Source: Rhodoblastus sp963727035
GTDB taxonomy: Bacteria > Pseudomonadota > Alphaproteobacteria > Rhizobiales > Beijerinckiaceae
DNA: 64,000 nt
Reading direction: 5' to 3'
Assembly: GCA_963727035.1 (NCBI GenBank)
Contig: CAVSEY010000006.1
Span: 248,001 to 312,000, forward strand
This document shows positions 16,652 to 25,200 of this stretch, piece after piece. Each line of letters begins with the position of its first letter. The first letter of the stretch is position 1. The notes under the pieces were generated by a model. That model saw only the letters and a program-made list of their open reading frames with translations, was not told the DNA's origin and did not search any database. Made by a program: the position numbers and the translations under genes.

Positions 16652-17998
16652 TCATTTTCCAATACAAAATCGGCTAAAAACGCTGTCCAGCACATTTTCG
16701 ACGCCGATCTTGCCCACCAGGTTTTCCAGCGCGAAACTGGCGCGCCGAAGCTCCTCTGCTATCACCTCTGGCGGCAAGTTCGGTTGACTCGCAGCCTCTA
16801 CCGCATCGCGCGCCGCGGCGACTGCGCGCCACTGGCGTTCATTGGCGACAATGATCGAACTATTAATCGACATTTCCTTTTCTGCAAAATCTCGCAATGC
16901 TTGAAGCAGGCGATCGAGTTGGAAGCCGGTGTGCGCGGACAGGAAGAAGGTTCCCTCGTCCTTTTCCTGGTCACGCCCAATCCCTGCGCTCATGTCGGAT
17001 TTCGTTCTCACGATCCACAGCGCCTCATTCGCCAGAGTGGTGGGCGGCGATGTCTTCGCCTCATTGGCAGGGCTGAGCCATAGCACCAAGTCGGCTGACT
17101 GCGCCTTTTCGAGAGCCCGCCTGACGCCCTCACGTTCGATCGGATCGTCGGTCGATCGCATCCCGGCTGTGTCGATGAGATTGACCGCCAACCCGCCAAG
17201 ATCAAGCCTGACTTCCACGAGATCCCGTGTCGTTCCGGCAATCTCCGATACGATTGCGACTTCGCGCCGCGCAAGCGCATTCAACAGGCTGGATTTTCCT
17301 GCATTCGGCGCGCCGGCAATCAGGACAGTCAGACCGTCGCGCACGCGCTCGGCGCTCGCGTAGCCGCCCTCAACAGCGGATAACTTGGCTTCGATCGTTT
17401 TCAATTCCGACCGAACCCGCTTGCCGATCTCGTCAGTCAGATCCACTTCGTCGGCAAAATCAAGCGCAATTTCGAGATCAGCCATCAATCCGATTAACTC
17501 GTCGCGAAGCTCTTCCCCAAAAACTCGGAGGGCCCCGGCTTTTTCCATGAGGGCCAATTTTCGCTGGGCCTCGGTATCAGCATCAATGAGGTCCGCAAGC
17601 GCTTCCGTCGCGATGAGATCGAGCTTGCCATTTTCCAGCGCGCGGCGCGAAAACTCGCCGGGCTCGGCCACCCGTACCCCGGGCGTCGCTCTCAGGATTG
17701 AAAAAATTTTAGCGATGACAGCCCGCGACCCATGAAGTTGCAGCTCCAAGAGGTCTTCGCCGGTAAAACTGTTCGGCGCAGGAAACCATATCGCCAATCC
17801 CTCATCCACTATCTCGCCGCTCACTGGATCACGCACAGTCGTCAACTGGGCCTCGCGCGCTCTTGCCCGACCGGAGGTCATTGACTTCATGATCTCGCGC
17901 GATTGCGCCCCGGAGATCCGAACGACTGAAACCGCACACTTGCCCGTGCCAGATGAGAGGGCAAAGATCGTTTCATGTCGGCCTAAAGCGGAATACAT
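16652..17998 (-). CDS. mnmE: tRNA modification GTPase MnmE
   Basis: Folate- and GTP-binding partner of MnmG. The N-terminal formyl-THF domain starts ETIFALSSGTGKCAVSVVRISG. The G domain has P loop GAPNAGKSS (about residue 229), AGTTRD and DTAGMR. The C-terminus ends in the diagnostic FCIGK. The longer frame opens at 18025, but that ATG lies in the parS palindrome and has no ribosome binding site. ATG 17998 has GAGGGT about 6 nt upstream and gives 448 residues. The parS core therefore lies in the 5' leader, not in the coding region. Confidence 0.95.
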   Translation of the reverse strand: MYSALGRHETIFALSSGTGKCAVSVVRISGAQSREIMKSMTSGRARAREAQLTTVRDPVSGEIVDEGLAIWFPAPNSFTGEDLLELQLHGSRAVIAKIFSILRATPGVRVAEPGEFSRRALENGKLDLIATEALADLIDADTEAQRKLALMEKAGALRVFGEELRDELIGLMADLEIALDFADEVDLTDEIGKRVRSELKTIEAKLSAVEGGYASAERVRDGLTVLIAGAPNAGKSSLLNALARREVAIVSEIAGTTRDLVEVRLDLGGLAVNLIDTAGMRSTDDPIEREGVRRALEKAQSADLVLWLSPANEAKTSPPTTLANEALWIVRTKSDMSAGIGRDQEKDEGTFFLSAHTGFQLDRLLQALRDFAEKEMSINSSIIVANERQWRAVAAARDAVEAASQPNLPPEVIAEELRRASFALENLVGKIGVENVLDSVFSRFCIGK

Positions 17999-18016
17999 CG
18001 ACACCCTCAAAACAAT

Positions 18017-18048
18017 ATCGGCCATGTTTCACGTGAAACATGGCCGAT
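18017..18048. promoter_or_regulatory. parS site (perfect 16-bp core in a 32-bp palindrome)
   Basis: The core TGTTTCACGTGAAACA at 18025-18040 is an exact match to the consensus ParB loading site. Perfect twofold symmetry extends 8 bp further on each side, from 18017 to 18048. It lies between the mnmE start and the rho stop, about 4.8 kb from parB. ParB encoded here is the expected ligand. Confidence 0.95.
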
Positions 18049-18076
18049 TGCATCTCGAAGCCTTGGGAGACTGGTT

Positions 18077-19381
18077 TCACGTATTCATTGACTCGAAGAA
18101 GCTCATATTGCCCTTCGGCGTCTCGCGCAATTTTCCCAACAAGAACTCGATGGCGTCCACGGTTCCCATGGGATTCAGGATACGCCGCAGGACATAAGTC
18201 TTTTTGAGGATATCGCCAGGCACCAGCAACTCCTCTTTGCGCGTGCCGGAACGCGTGATGTCGATCGCCGGGAACACACGCTTGTCCGCGACCTTACGAT
18301 CAAGGATGATTTCCGAATTGCCGGTGCCTTTGAATTCTTCGAAAATAACTTCATCCATGCGCGAGCCAGTCTCAATCAGCGCCGTAGCGATAATTGTCAG
18401 CGAGCCGCCCTCTTCGATGTTTCGAGCAGCGCCGAAGAATCGCTTGGGACGCTGCAGCGCGTTCGCGTCAACGCCGCCTGTGAGAACCTTACCTGATGAA
18501 GGGACGACGGTGTTGTAGGCGCGCCCCAATCTCGTGATCGAATCCAGCAGGATGACGACATCGCGCCCGTGCTCCACCAGCCGTTTCGCCTTTTCGATCA
18601 CCATTTCGGCGACCTGCACATGACGCACTGCCGGCTCATCAAAAGTTGAGGACACCACCTCGCCCTTCACCGAGCGCTGCATGTCCGTTACTTCCTCGGG
18701 GCGCTCGTCGATCAACAGGACTATGAGGTAACATTCCGGGTGATTGGTCGTGATCGATTGAGCAATATTTTGCAGAATGACCGTCTTACCCGTCCGAGGC
18801 GGCGCAACAATCAAAGCACGCTGCCCCTTTCCGATCGGCGAAACAATGTCGATCACCCGCGCCGAGAGGTCTTTGCGCGTCGGATCCTCAATCTCCAGCT
18901 TCAGCCGTTGGTTAGGATAAAGAGGCGTTAGATTGTCGAAATGGACCTTATGGCGGACCTTTTCGGGATCCTCGAAATTGATCGAATTCACCTTCAAAAG
19001 GGCAAAATAACGCTCGCCTTCTTTGGGGCTGCGAATCAAGCCTTCGACGGTATCGCCTGTGCGCAGGCCGAAACGCCGAATTTGCGACGGAGAAACGTAA
19101 ATATCATCTGGTCCAGCGAGATAATTCGCGTCCGGCGCGCGCAGGAATCCAAATCCATCCTGGAGCACCTCGACCACGCCCTCGCCCACGATCTCAATAT
19201 CCCGCGAGGCAAGCTGCTTCAGGATCGCGAACATCAGTTCTTGCTTGCGCATGATCGAAGCGTTTTCGACTTCATGCTGTTCCGCAAACGCCAAAAGTTC
19301 AGTTGCAGATTTGGCTTTCAAATCCTGCAACTTGATTTCATTGCGGGGGCTCTGGGATTCCGGTTTTTCGATATCTGTCAT
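18077..19381 (-). CDS. rho: Transcription termination factor Rho
   Basis: Hexameric RNA helicase that ends transcription at C-rich unstructured RNA. The N-terminal Rho-N helix domain (KLQDLKAKSATELLAFAEQH) precedes the cold-shock-like RNA-binding domain (GFGFLRAPDANYLAGPDDIYV). The ATPase core has Walker A APPRTGKTVILQN, Walker B DVVILLDSITRLGRAYN, the Q loop (SSGKVLTGGVDANAL), and the arginine finger region. ATG 19381 is chosen; the frame opens 7 codons earlier. The upstream 19382-19595 holds no recognisable gene. Confidence 0.97.
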   Translation of the reverse strand: MTDIEKPESQSPRNEIKLQDLKAKSATELLAFAEQHEVENASIMRKQELMFAILKQLASRDIEIVGEGVVEVLQDGFGFLRAPDANYLAGPDDIYVSPSQIRRFGLRTGDTVEGLIRSPKEGERYFALLKVNSINFEDPEKVRHKVHFDNLTPLYPNQRLKLEIEDPTRKDLSARVIDIVSPIGKGQRALIVAPPRTGKTVILQNIAQSITTNHPECYLIVLLIDERPEEVTDMQRSVKGEVVSSTFDEPAVRHVQVAEMVIEKAKRLVEHGRDVVILLDSITRLGRAYNTVVPSSGKVLTGGVDANALQRPKRFFGAARNIEEGGSLTIIATALIETGSRMDEVIFEEFKGTGNSEIILDRKVADKRVFPAIDITRSGTRKEELLVPGDILKKTYVLRRILNPMGTVDAIEFLLGKLRETPKGNMSFFESMNT

Positions 19382-19595
19382 GGCGCCAAGCGCTCTTCTC
19401 ACGTCGGATGGGAAAGTTGATCGGTGGGAATTGTGACCGGCACCACGTCGACGAGCCCATGAAAGGCGTCTTACCGATGGATCACTTGAAGGAGAGGGCT
19501 AAAGCATAGACCTTTTCTGCGGCGACGTAAAGCGCAGCCACAAATGTTTTAGGTAACTCAATTTGGTTGGAACAAGGACGGTCCGCGCCGTTCGC

Positions 19596-20894
19596 TCATT
19601 CCGCGGCGTCGGATTTGGTTCTCGCGGTAAAACGATGCGCGACATAGTCTTCGACGATCTTTTCGAAATCCTTCGCGATGCCCTCGCCGCGAAGCGTCTT
19701 CACTTTCCGCCCATCAATGAAGACCGGCGCCGCAGGAGCTTCGCCCGTTCCTGGAAGCGAAATGCCCACATCGGCATGTTTTGACTCGCCGGGGCCATTC
19801 ACGATGCAGCCCATCACCGCAACGTTGAGCGCCTCGACGCCCTGATAGATCTTGCGCCATTGGGGCATGCGTTCACGAATCATGGACTGGATATCGCGAG
19901 CCAATTCCTGAAAGACCGTGCTCGTCGTCCGTCCACAACCAGGGCAAGCGGCAACCAAGGGGACGAAAGTACGAAAGCCCATCGTCTGCAGAATTTCCTG
20001 CGCCACCCGAACTTCCAGCGTTCGATCCCCGCCCGGCTCCGGGGTCAACGACACGCGAATCGTATCGCCAATGCCTTCCTGGAGCAGGATACCCAGAGCG
20101 GCCGACGAGGCGACAATCCCTTTGGAGCCCATGCCTGCCTCGGTCAATCCGAGATGCAATGCATAATCCGATCGCCGCGCGACCATCCGATAAACTGAAA
20201 TCAGATCCTGCACGCCAGAAACTTTGGCGGAAAGGATGATTCTGTCTCGCTTTAATCCAATATCTTCCGCGCGCCGGGCCGAAAGCAGCGCCGAGCGCAC
20301 AAGGGCCTCGCGCGTCACGGCGCGGGCGCCGACGGGATTTTCGGCCCTATGGTTCTCATCCATCAAGGCGGTCAGCAGGTCTTGGTCGAGCGATCCCCAA
20401 TTCGCGCCGATTCGTACCGCTTTGTCGTGTTTGATGGCCAGTTCGATGATGGCGCCGAACTGTTTATCCTTTTTCTCCTTGAAGCCGACGTTGCCCGGAT
20501 TGATCCGATATTTTGCCAAGGCCTCGGCGCAAGCGGGATGATCGGCGAGCAATTTGTGCCCGATGTAATGAAAATCCCCGACCAGCGGAACGGTCACGCC
20601 GAGCGCATCGAGCTTTTCACGAATTTTTGGAACCGCCGCCGCCGCCTCATCGCGATCGACCGTGATGCGCACAAGTTCCGATCCGGCCTGAGCAAGTGCG
20701 GCGACCTGCGCGACCGTGGCTTCGACATCCGCCGTATCGGTGTTGGTCATGCTTTGGACGACAATTGGCGCGCCGCCGCCGACGACGACCGATCCCGCGC
20801 CCGACCCGACCCGCACGCCAACGCTATGGCGACGCAGCAGAGGCTCAGCCGGGATTTCCGTTTCGCATAGTGGCGGCAATTCGTTGTCGATCAT
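19596..20894 (-). CDS. ispG: 4-hydroxy-3-methylbut-2-enyl-diphosphate synthase (IspG/GcpE)
   Basis: [4Fe-4S] enzyme of the non-mevalonate (MEP) isoprenoid pathway, converting MEcPP to HMBPP. The N-terminal TIM barrel begins GGGAPIVVQSMTNTDTADVEAT and has RINPGNVGFKEKKDKQF and a VSLTPEPGGDR loop. The C-terminal Fe-S domain has CPGCGRTT and the third Cys in MGCIVNGPGESKHADVGIS. Length 432 fits the alphaproteobacterial form. It stands alone, with 188 nt to the divergent SDR gene. The next enzyme, IspH, is encoded at 53.5 kb. Confidence 0.96.
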   Translation of the reverse strand: MIDNELPPLCETEIPAEPLLRRHSVGVRVGSGAGSVVVGGGAPIVVQSMTNTDTADVEATVAQVAALAQAGSELVRITVDRDEAAAAVPKIREKLDALGVTVPLVGDFHYIGHKLLADHPACAEALAKYRINPGNVGFKEKKDKQFGAIIELAIKHDKAVRIGANWGSLDQDLLTALMDENHRAENPVGARAVTREALVRSALLSARRAEDIGLKRDRIILSAKVSGVQDLISVYRMVARRSDYALHLGLTEAGMGSKGIVASSAALGILLQEGIGDTIRVSLTPEPGGDRTLEVRVAQEILQTMGFRTFVPLVAACPGCGRTTSTVFQELARDIQSMIRERMPQWRKIYQGVEALNVAVMGCIVNGPGESKHADVGISLPGTGEAPAAPVFIDGRKVKTLRGEGIAKDFEKIVEDYVAHRFTARTKSDAAE

Positions 20895-21082
20895 CGTTCA
20901 ACCCATGGTCACGGAAAGCGCGCCTTCTATAGCATCGCAAATTTCGGCACGCGACTATTGTTGCGCAAGGGCGGCCGGGCGAATTTCGCTGCTGCAATTT
21001 TTCCGGCTCAAAATTATAGTCGTCGCGAAACTCCTCACATGCTTCGTGATCCATTCCCCGTTTCGCTACAAGACGCCCGGCC

Positions 21083-21868
21083 ATGTCGATTGCCCCCAAA
21101 ACCGTTGTCGTCACAGGATCCACCGCGGGCATCGGTCTCGCAATCGCCCGCGCCTTTGCCAAAGAAGGCTGCAACCTGTTGATCAACGGCTTCGGCGACC
21201 CCACGGCGATGGAGTTCGAGCGCGCGTCCATCGAAAAGGATTTCGGCGTCAAGGCGACCTATAACGGCGCCGATATGGCCAGACCGGAGGAAATCACCGC
21301 CATGATCGCACATGCCGAAAGAACCTTCGGCTCCGTGGACATCCTTGTGAACAATGTTGGAATCCAGTTCGTTTCGCCGATCGAGGATTTTCCAATCGAA
21401 AAATGGGACCAGGTCATCGCGATCAACCTTTCCTCCACCTTCCACGCCATGCGTGCGGCGATACCGGGCATGAAGGCGCGTGGATGGGGGCGCATCATCA
21501 ACACGGCGCCGCTTAACTCGCTCACCGCGTCGCCTTTCAAGTCAGCTTCTGTCGCAGCACAGCATGGCGTCGCGGGGCTGACAAAAAACGCCGCTGTTCA
21601 ACTGGCGCCCTTCGGGGTAACGGTGAATTGCATAACCCCTGGTTATGCTTGGGTCCCCTTGGTCGAAACACAGATTTCGGACACGACGAAAGCGCGAGCC
21701 ATGGCCCAGGACCAGGTCGTGCACGACGCGTTGCTCGCCGTCCAGCTTAACAAGAAACTTGTGACCGCCGATCAGGTCGCTGCTCTGGCCGTGTTTCTTT
21801 CGAGCGACGCAGCTTCCCAAATCACCGGCGCAGATATTTCGATCGATGCCGGATTGACAGCCGAGTGA
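21083..21868 (+). CDS. 3-hydroxybutyrate dehydrogenase-like SDR lacking the catalytic residues
   Basis: A 261-residue classical SDR, closest in sequence to D-3-hydroxybutyrate dehydrogenases (the BDH that oxidises PHB monomers): TGSTAGIG at 11-18, ILVNNVGIQFVSPIEDF (Gln95), the tetrad Asn115 in INLSSTFH, HGVAGLTKNAA, CITPGYAWVPLVETQI, ITGADISIDAGLTAE. The catalytic positions are changed. The usual Ser of NIASAHG is Pro143, the usual Tyr of SAYVAAKHG is Ser156 (TCT), and the Lys four residues on is Gln160 (CAG). The NAD-binding glycine motif is intact. The frame is open to full length with normal codon use, so this is not a decayed gene. A dehydrogenase reaction by the standard mechanism is unlikely; a binding or regulatory role, or a different chemistry, is inferred. 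The gene is divergent from ispG. Confidence 0.85.
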   Translation: MSIAPKTVVVTGSTAGIGLAIARAFAKEGCNLLINGFGDPTAMEFERASIEKDFGVKATYNGADMARPEEITAMIAHAERTFGSVDILVNNVGIQFVSPIEDFPIEKWDQVIAINLSSTFHAMRAAIPGMKARGWGRIINTAPLNSLTASPFKSASVAAQHGVAGLTKNAAVQLAPFGVTVNCITPGYAWVPLVETQISDTTKARAMAQDQVVHDALLAVQLNKKLVTADQVAALAVFLSSDAASQITGADISIDAGLTAE

Positions 21869-22037
21869 TGCGCAACCGAGATTCGTGTTCAACCCTTCGC
21901 CGCGGATTTTCGACGAGGTCAACGCGCTGGCCTCGGGCGGCGACGTCCAGCACGCTTGACGCTGGCGGCGGGAACGGCGTTAAAGGTCGCCTCCCACCAT
22001 TCGCACCACGCAAGACCTGATTGCGCCAGAATCCGCC

Positions 22038-22991
22038 ATGTCGCCAAATCCAAAGTTCCTGCTCAGCATTGATCCGCAAAAACCGCCGCCAGGTCTAGCG
22101 GGCGCTGTTGTCGCCATCGGCAATTTCGATGGCGTGCATCGAGGTCATCGCGTCGTCATCGCCCGGGCAATCGCTTTGGCGCGACGCCTTGGACGTCCCT
22201 GCGCCGTCTTGACGTTCGAGCCCCATCCCGTCGATTTTTTTGGTCGCGGCGGCGGCATCTTCCGGCTCACGAGCCGTGAAGCCAAAGCCCATCGCATGGC
22301 GGAACTCGGCATTGATGGCATGTTCGTCCTCACTTTCGACACGGCTTTGGCCAGTCTCGACGCAGAAGGGTTTTTACAGGACGTTCTTTTGCGCCGCCTC
22401 GGCGCGAGCGCGGTGGTCGCAGGATATGATTTCCATTTCGGCGCCAAACGATCCGGCACGCCCGCCTTTTTGCGCGAGATCGCGCCGAAACTCGGTATCC
22501 AGGTCGAAATTGTCGAAAAGGTCCTCGCCGATGAGGAGGGTTCGCTCGAAGCCGTCTCATCGACCGCAACACGTGACGCCTTGGAGCGCGGCGATGTTCG
22601 TGGCGCGGCGGCGTTGCTTGGTCATGCCTGGTCCTTGACGGGCAAGGTCATTCATGGCGCGAAGCTTGGGCGTCAGCTTGGTTTTCCAACTGCCAATCTC
22701 GCTGTTGAAGCCTCCTGCCGACTGCGCCATGCCATTTACGCCGTTGAAGTCGATCTCGACGGCCATCGGCTCAAAGGCGTCGCGAGTTTTGGCCGGCGTC
22801 CGACAGTGGACGACGGCCCGCCGCTGCTCGAGATCTATCTATTTGATTTTAATAACGATATTTATGGACGCGCCATCGAGGTTTTCTTCATCGATTTTCT
22901 TCGCCCGGAGCAGAAATTCAAATCGCTCGATGCGTTGACCACGCAAATCCGCAAGGACGAGGCGCAAGCGCGTCGTATTCTGGACTCATGA
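22038..22991 (+). CDS. ribF: Bifunctional riboflavin kinase/FAD synthetase
   Basis: Converts riboflavin to FMN and then FAD. The N-terminal FAD synthetase domain has the nucleotidyltransferase motif AIGNFDGVHRGHRVVI (residues about 26-41), TFEPHPVDFF and the downstream YDFHFGAKRSG. The C-terminal riboflavin kinase domain has GRQLGFPTANL, GVASFGRRPTVDDG, EIYLFDFNNDIYGRAIEVFFIDFLRPEQKF. Length 317 is usual. No FMN riboswitch is visible in the 169-nt upstream gap. The protein should supply flavin cofactors, including FAD for MnmG encoded nearby. Confidence 0.95.
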   Translation: MSPNPKFLLSIDPQKPPPGLAGAVVAIGNFDGVHRGHRVVIARAIALARRLGRPCAVLTFEPHPVDFFGRGGGIFRLTSREAKAHRMAELGIDGMFVLTFDTALASLDAEGFLQDVLLRRLGASAVVAGYDFHFGAKRSGTPAFLREIAPKLGIQVEIVEKVLADEEGSLEAVSSTATRDALERGDVRGAAALLGHAWSLTGKVIHGAKLGRQLGFPTANLAVEASCRLRHAIYAVEVDLDGHRLKGVASFGRRPTVDDGPPLLEIYLFDFNNDIYGRAIEVFFIDFLRPEQKFKSLDALTTQIRKDEAQARRILDS

Positions 22992-23079
22992 CATTTCCAT
23001 TGGCCCGCAGGATCGGGTTATGGTCCGCTAATTTCATCCTGGCGCCGTTGGCTGGCTTCAACCGAAATAGAGGAATTCC

Positions 23080-25200
23080 ATGAAAATTCTCGGCGTCGCC
23101 GTAGCGTTTTTCGGCCTCATGTCCGGCGTCGTCGGACTTGAATTGGCCAATCCCACGCTCGACCTCGTCGCAGTCGCCAGCCTGATCGTCGCTTACTGCT
23201 GCTGGCGCAGCGCGCCGGTGTCACGTTTCCTGAAGATCTTCCTCGCCGTGTTCGCGGTCGAAACCATCGTCTTCGGATTGGCCGACCTAGCCGCTCAATT
23301 CGGACTCTGGCCGAAATCCCTGGCGGAGGCGCGGGTGCCTCCGACCTTGGCGTTGACGGTCGCCATGTTCGCGATCATTGTTTTCGTGGTCTCGCATATT
23401 CCCGTCGTGCGCACACTGACCCAAATCGCGGACCGCTTCTTCCTCGCTACGGATGAAACGAGCAGCGGGATCGGCCGCTTCCGTTTCAAGACGTTGGAGC
23501 GCAGTTTGGCGACCGGCATGGTCGTCTTCCTTGTCGTGCTCAACCAGGCGGAAGTGGCGATCACGGTGCGGCTCAATTTCTTCAACCGTGATTTCTTTAA
23601 CGCCATCCAGAATCACGATGGTCCGCAATTCTGGCGCATGCTCCTCTGGGTCTTCACGCCTTGGGCGTTTATTTACGTTGGCGCCCTGGTCGTGGAGTAT
23701 GTCGTCAGTTCCTATTTGGTCATTCGCTGGCGGCGTTGGCTGACCCAATTCTATATTTCACACTGGCTCAGCCATCATGCGCATTATCGCATGTCTCTCA
23801 CCCGCGGGCCCGCCGATAATCCCGACCAGCGTATCGCCGAAGACGTCGCCCGCTTCATCGACGGAGGCGGCGATGGCGGCGCCTTCGGTTATGGCGTCTA
23901 CAATTATTCGATCATGTTGATCTCGACGTTGTCGTCGCTCGTCTCCTTCGCCATCCTGCTGTGGAGCCTTTCCGCGAATTTCACCTTCCCCGGTACGAAT
24001 TTCGCTTTTCCGGGCCTGTTGTTCTGGGTCGCCTTGATCTATGCCGCCGCCGGCACGTTGATTACCCATCTCATCGGTCGGCCGCTGGTTGAGATCATGT
24101 TCACCCGGCAGAAGGTTGAGGCGGATTTCCGTTTCGGTCTGGCGCGGCTGCGCGAATATGGCGAGCAGGTTGCGCTGCTTGACGGCGAGAAGGCCGAGGC
24201 CGTCTCCTTGCGGATGAAATTCGCCGCCTTGATCGCCAATTACATCGACATGATCAATCTCCGTATGAGATTGACTGCGTTTACAGGCTTTTACGGCCAG
24301 ATCAGCCCACTCATCCCCTATATTTTCGCCGCGCCCTTTTATTTCGCCAGAAAGATCGAACTCGGCGTGCTGACCCAGACGGCGCAGGCCTTCGGCCAGG
24401 TCCAGAGCGCGCTTACCTTCTTCATCAGTTATTATACTTCGCTCGCTGGGTTCCGCGCAGTGCTCGATCGTCTCAGCTCCTTCGACGCAGCCATCGAAGC
24501 CGCACAAACGGGCGGGGCCTTCAAGATCGAGCTGAACGCTCCCTCGCCGGCGTTGCATCATGCAACCGTCGCTCTGCCGAATGGAACCGCCTTGCTGAAT
24601 GGCGTCGAGTTTACGTTGAAGCCGGGGCGGAACCTGCTCGTCACTGGCCCGTCGGGAGCCGGAAAATCCACTTTGTTCCGGGTCCTGTCGGGAATATGGC
24701 CCTTCGGCGCCGGCGCAGTGTCGATCCCCGGCGCGGGAAAAATGATGTTGCTGCCGCAAAAGCCCTATCTTCCAATCGGCCCCTTGCGCCAGGCCGTGGT
24801 CTATCCCGCAGCGGCGGACATACATGACGACAAGGAGATCGCCGACGCCCTTGTCGACGCCCGCCTACCCCATCTCGTCGACAAGCTGGATGTTTCAGAT
24901 CTCTGGTCGCAGCGGCTCTCGGGCGGCGAGCAGCAGCGCGTGGCGATCGCTCGTGCTTTGCTGGCGAAGCCGGATTGGCTCCTGCTTGACGAGGCTACGG
25001 CGGCCCTCGACGAGGAAACGGAGAATGCAATTTACGAAATGCTCGCGAGCCGCCTGCCACAAACGACCCTTGTTTCGATCGGGCATCGTTCAACCCTTGC
25101 CGCCTTTCACGTGGACCACGTCCAGGTGCAATCCGGCCACGTCGCCTTCTCGACGACCAAAATGATTCGCGCGGGTACTGAAGGCGACGTGAATTATTGA
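23080..25200 (+). CDS. ABC transporter, fused permease/ATPase (ABC_membrane_2 family)
   Basis: A 706-residue half-transporter of the SbmA/BacA-YddA/ABCD-like class. Two N-terminal hydrophobic segments (about 5-40 and 50-75) precede a further helix near 85-108. The membrane domain then shows the family text VFLVVLNQAEVAITVRLNFF, RDFFNAIQNHD and WRRWLTQFYISHWL. The nucleotide-binding domain has Walker A GPSGAGKST (about residue 523), signature LSGGEQQRVAIARA (about 613), and Walker B WLLLDEATAALDEE. It probably works as a homodimer in the inner membrane. The substrate cannot be read; relatives carry peptides, long-chain acyl-CoAs or cofactors. The stop overlaps the convergent minus-strand gene by 7 nt. 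Confidence 0.88.
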   Translation: MKILGVAVAFFGLMSGVVGLELANPTLDLVAVASLIVAYCCWRSAPVSRFLKIFLAVFAVETIVFGLADLAAQFGLWPKSLAEARVPPTLALTVAMFAIIVFVVSHIPVVRTLTQIADRFFLATDETSSGIGRFRFKTLERSLATGMVVFLVVLNQAEVAITVRLNFFNRDFFNAIQNHDGPQFWRMLLWVFTPWAFIYVGALVVEYVVSSYLVIRWRRWLTQFYISHWLSHHAHYRMSLTRGPADNPDQRIAEDVARFIDGGGDGGAFGYGVYNYSIMLISTLSSLVSFAILLWSLSANFTFPGTNFAFPGLLFWVALIYAAAGTLITHLIGRPLVEIMFTRQKVEADFRFGLARLREYGEQVALLDGEKAEAVSLRMKFAALIANYIDMINLRMRLTAFTGFYGQISPLIPYIFAAPFYFARKIELGVLTQTAQAFGQVQSALTFFISYYTSLAGFRAVLDRLSSFDAAIEAAQTGGAFKIELNAPSPALHHATVALPNGTALLNGVEFTLKPGRNLLVTGPSGAGKSTLFRVLSGIWPFGAGAVSIPGAGKMMLLPQKPYLPIGPLRQAVVYPAAADIHDDKEIADALVDARLPHLVDKLDVSDLWSQRLSGGEQQRVAIARALLAKPDWLLLDEATAALDEETENAIYEMLASRLPQTTLVSIGHRSTLAAFHVDHVQVQSGHVAFSTTKMIRAGTEGDVNY

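Noticed and set aside
18072..18088. Third parS-like sequence in rho
   Set aside because: Only the left half (GGTTTCACGT) fits; the right half (ATTCATTG) does not, so it is a half-site at most.
25108..25123. TTTCACGTGGACC resemblance to parS in the ABC transporter gene
   Set aside because: About 12 of 16 bases match, including mismatches in both arms; expected by chance in coding sequence.
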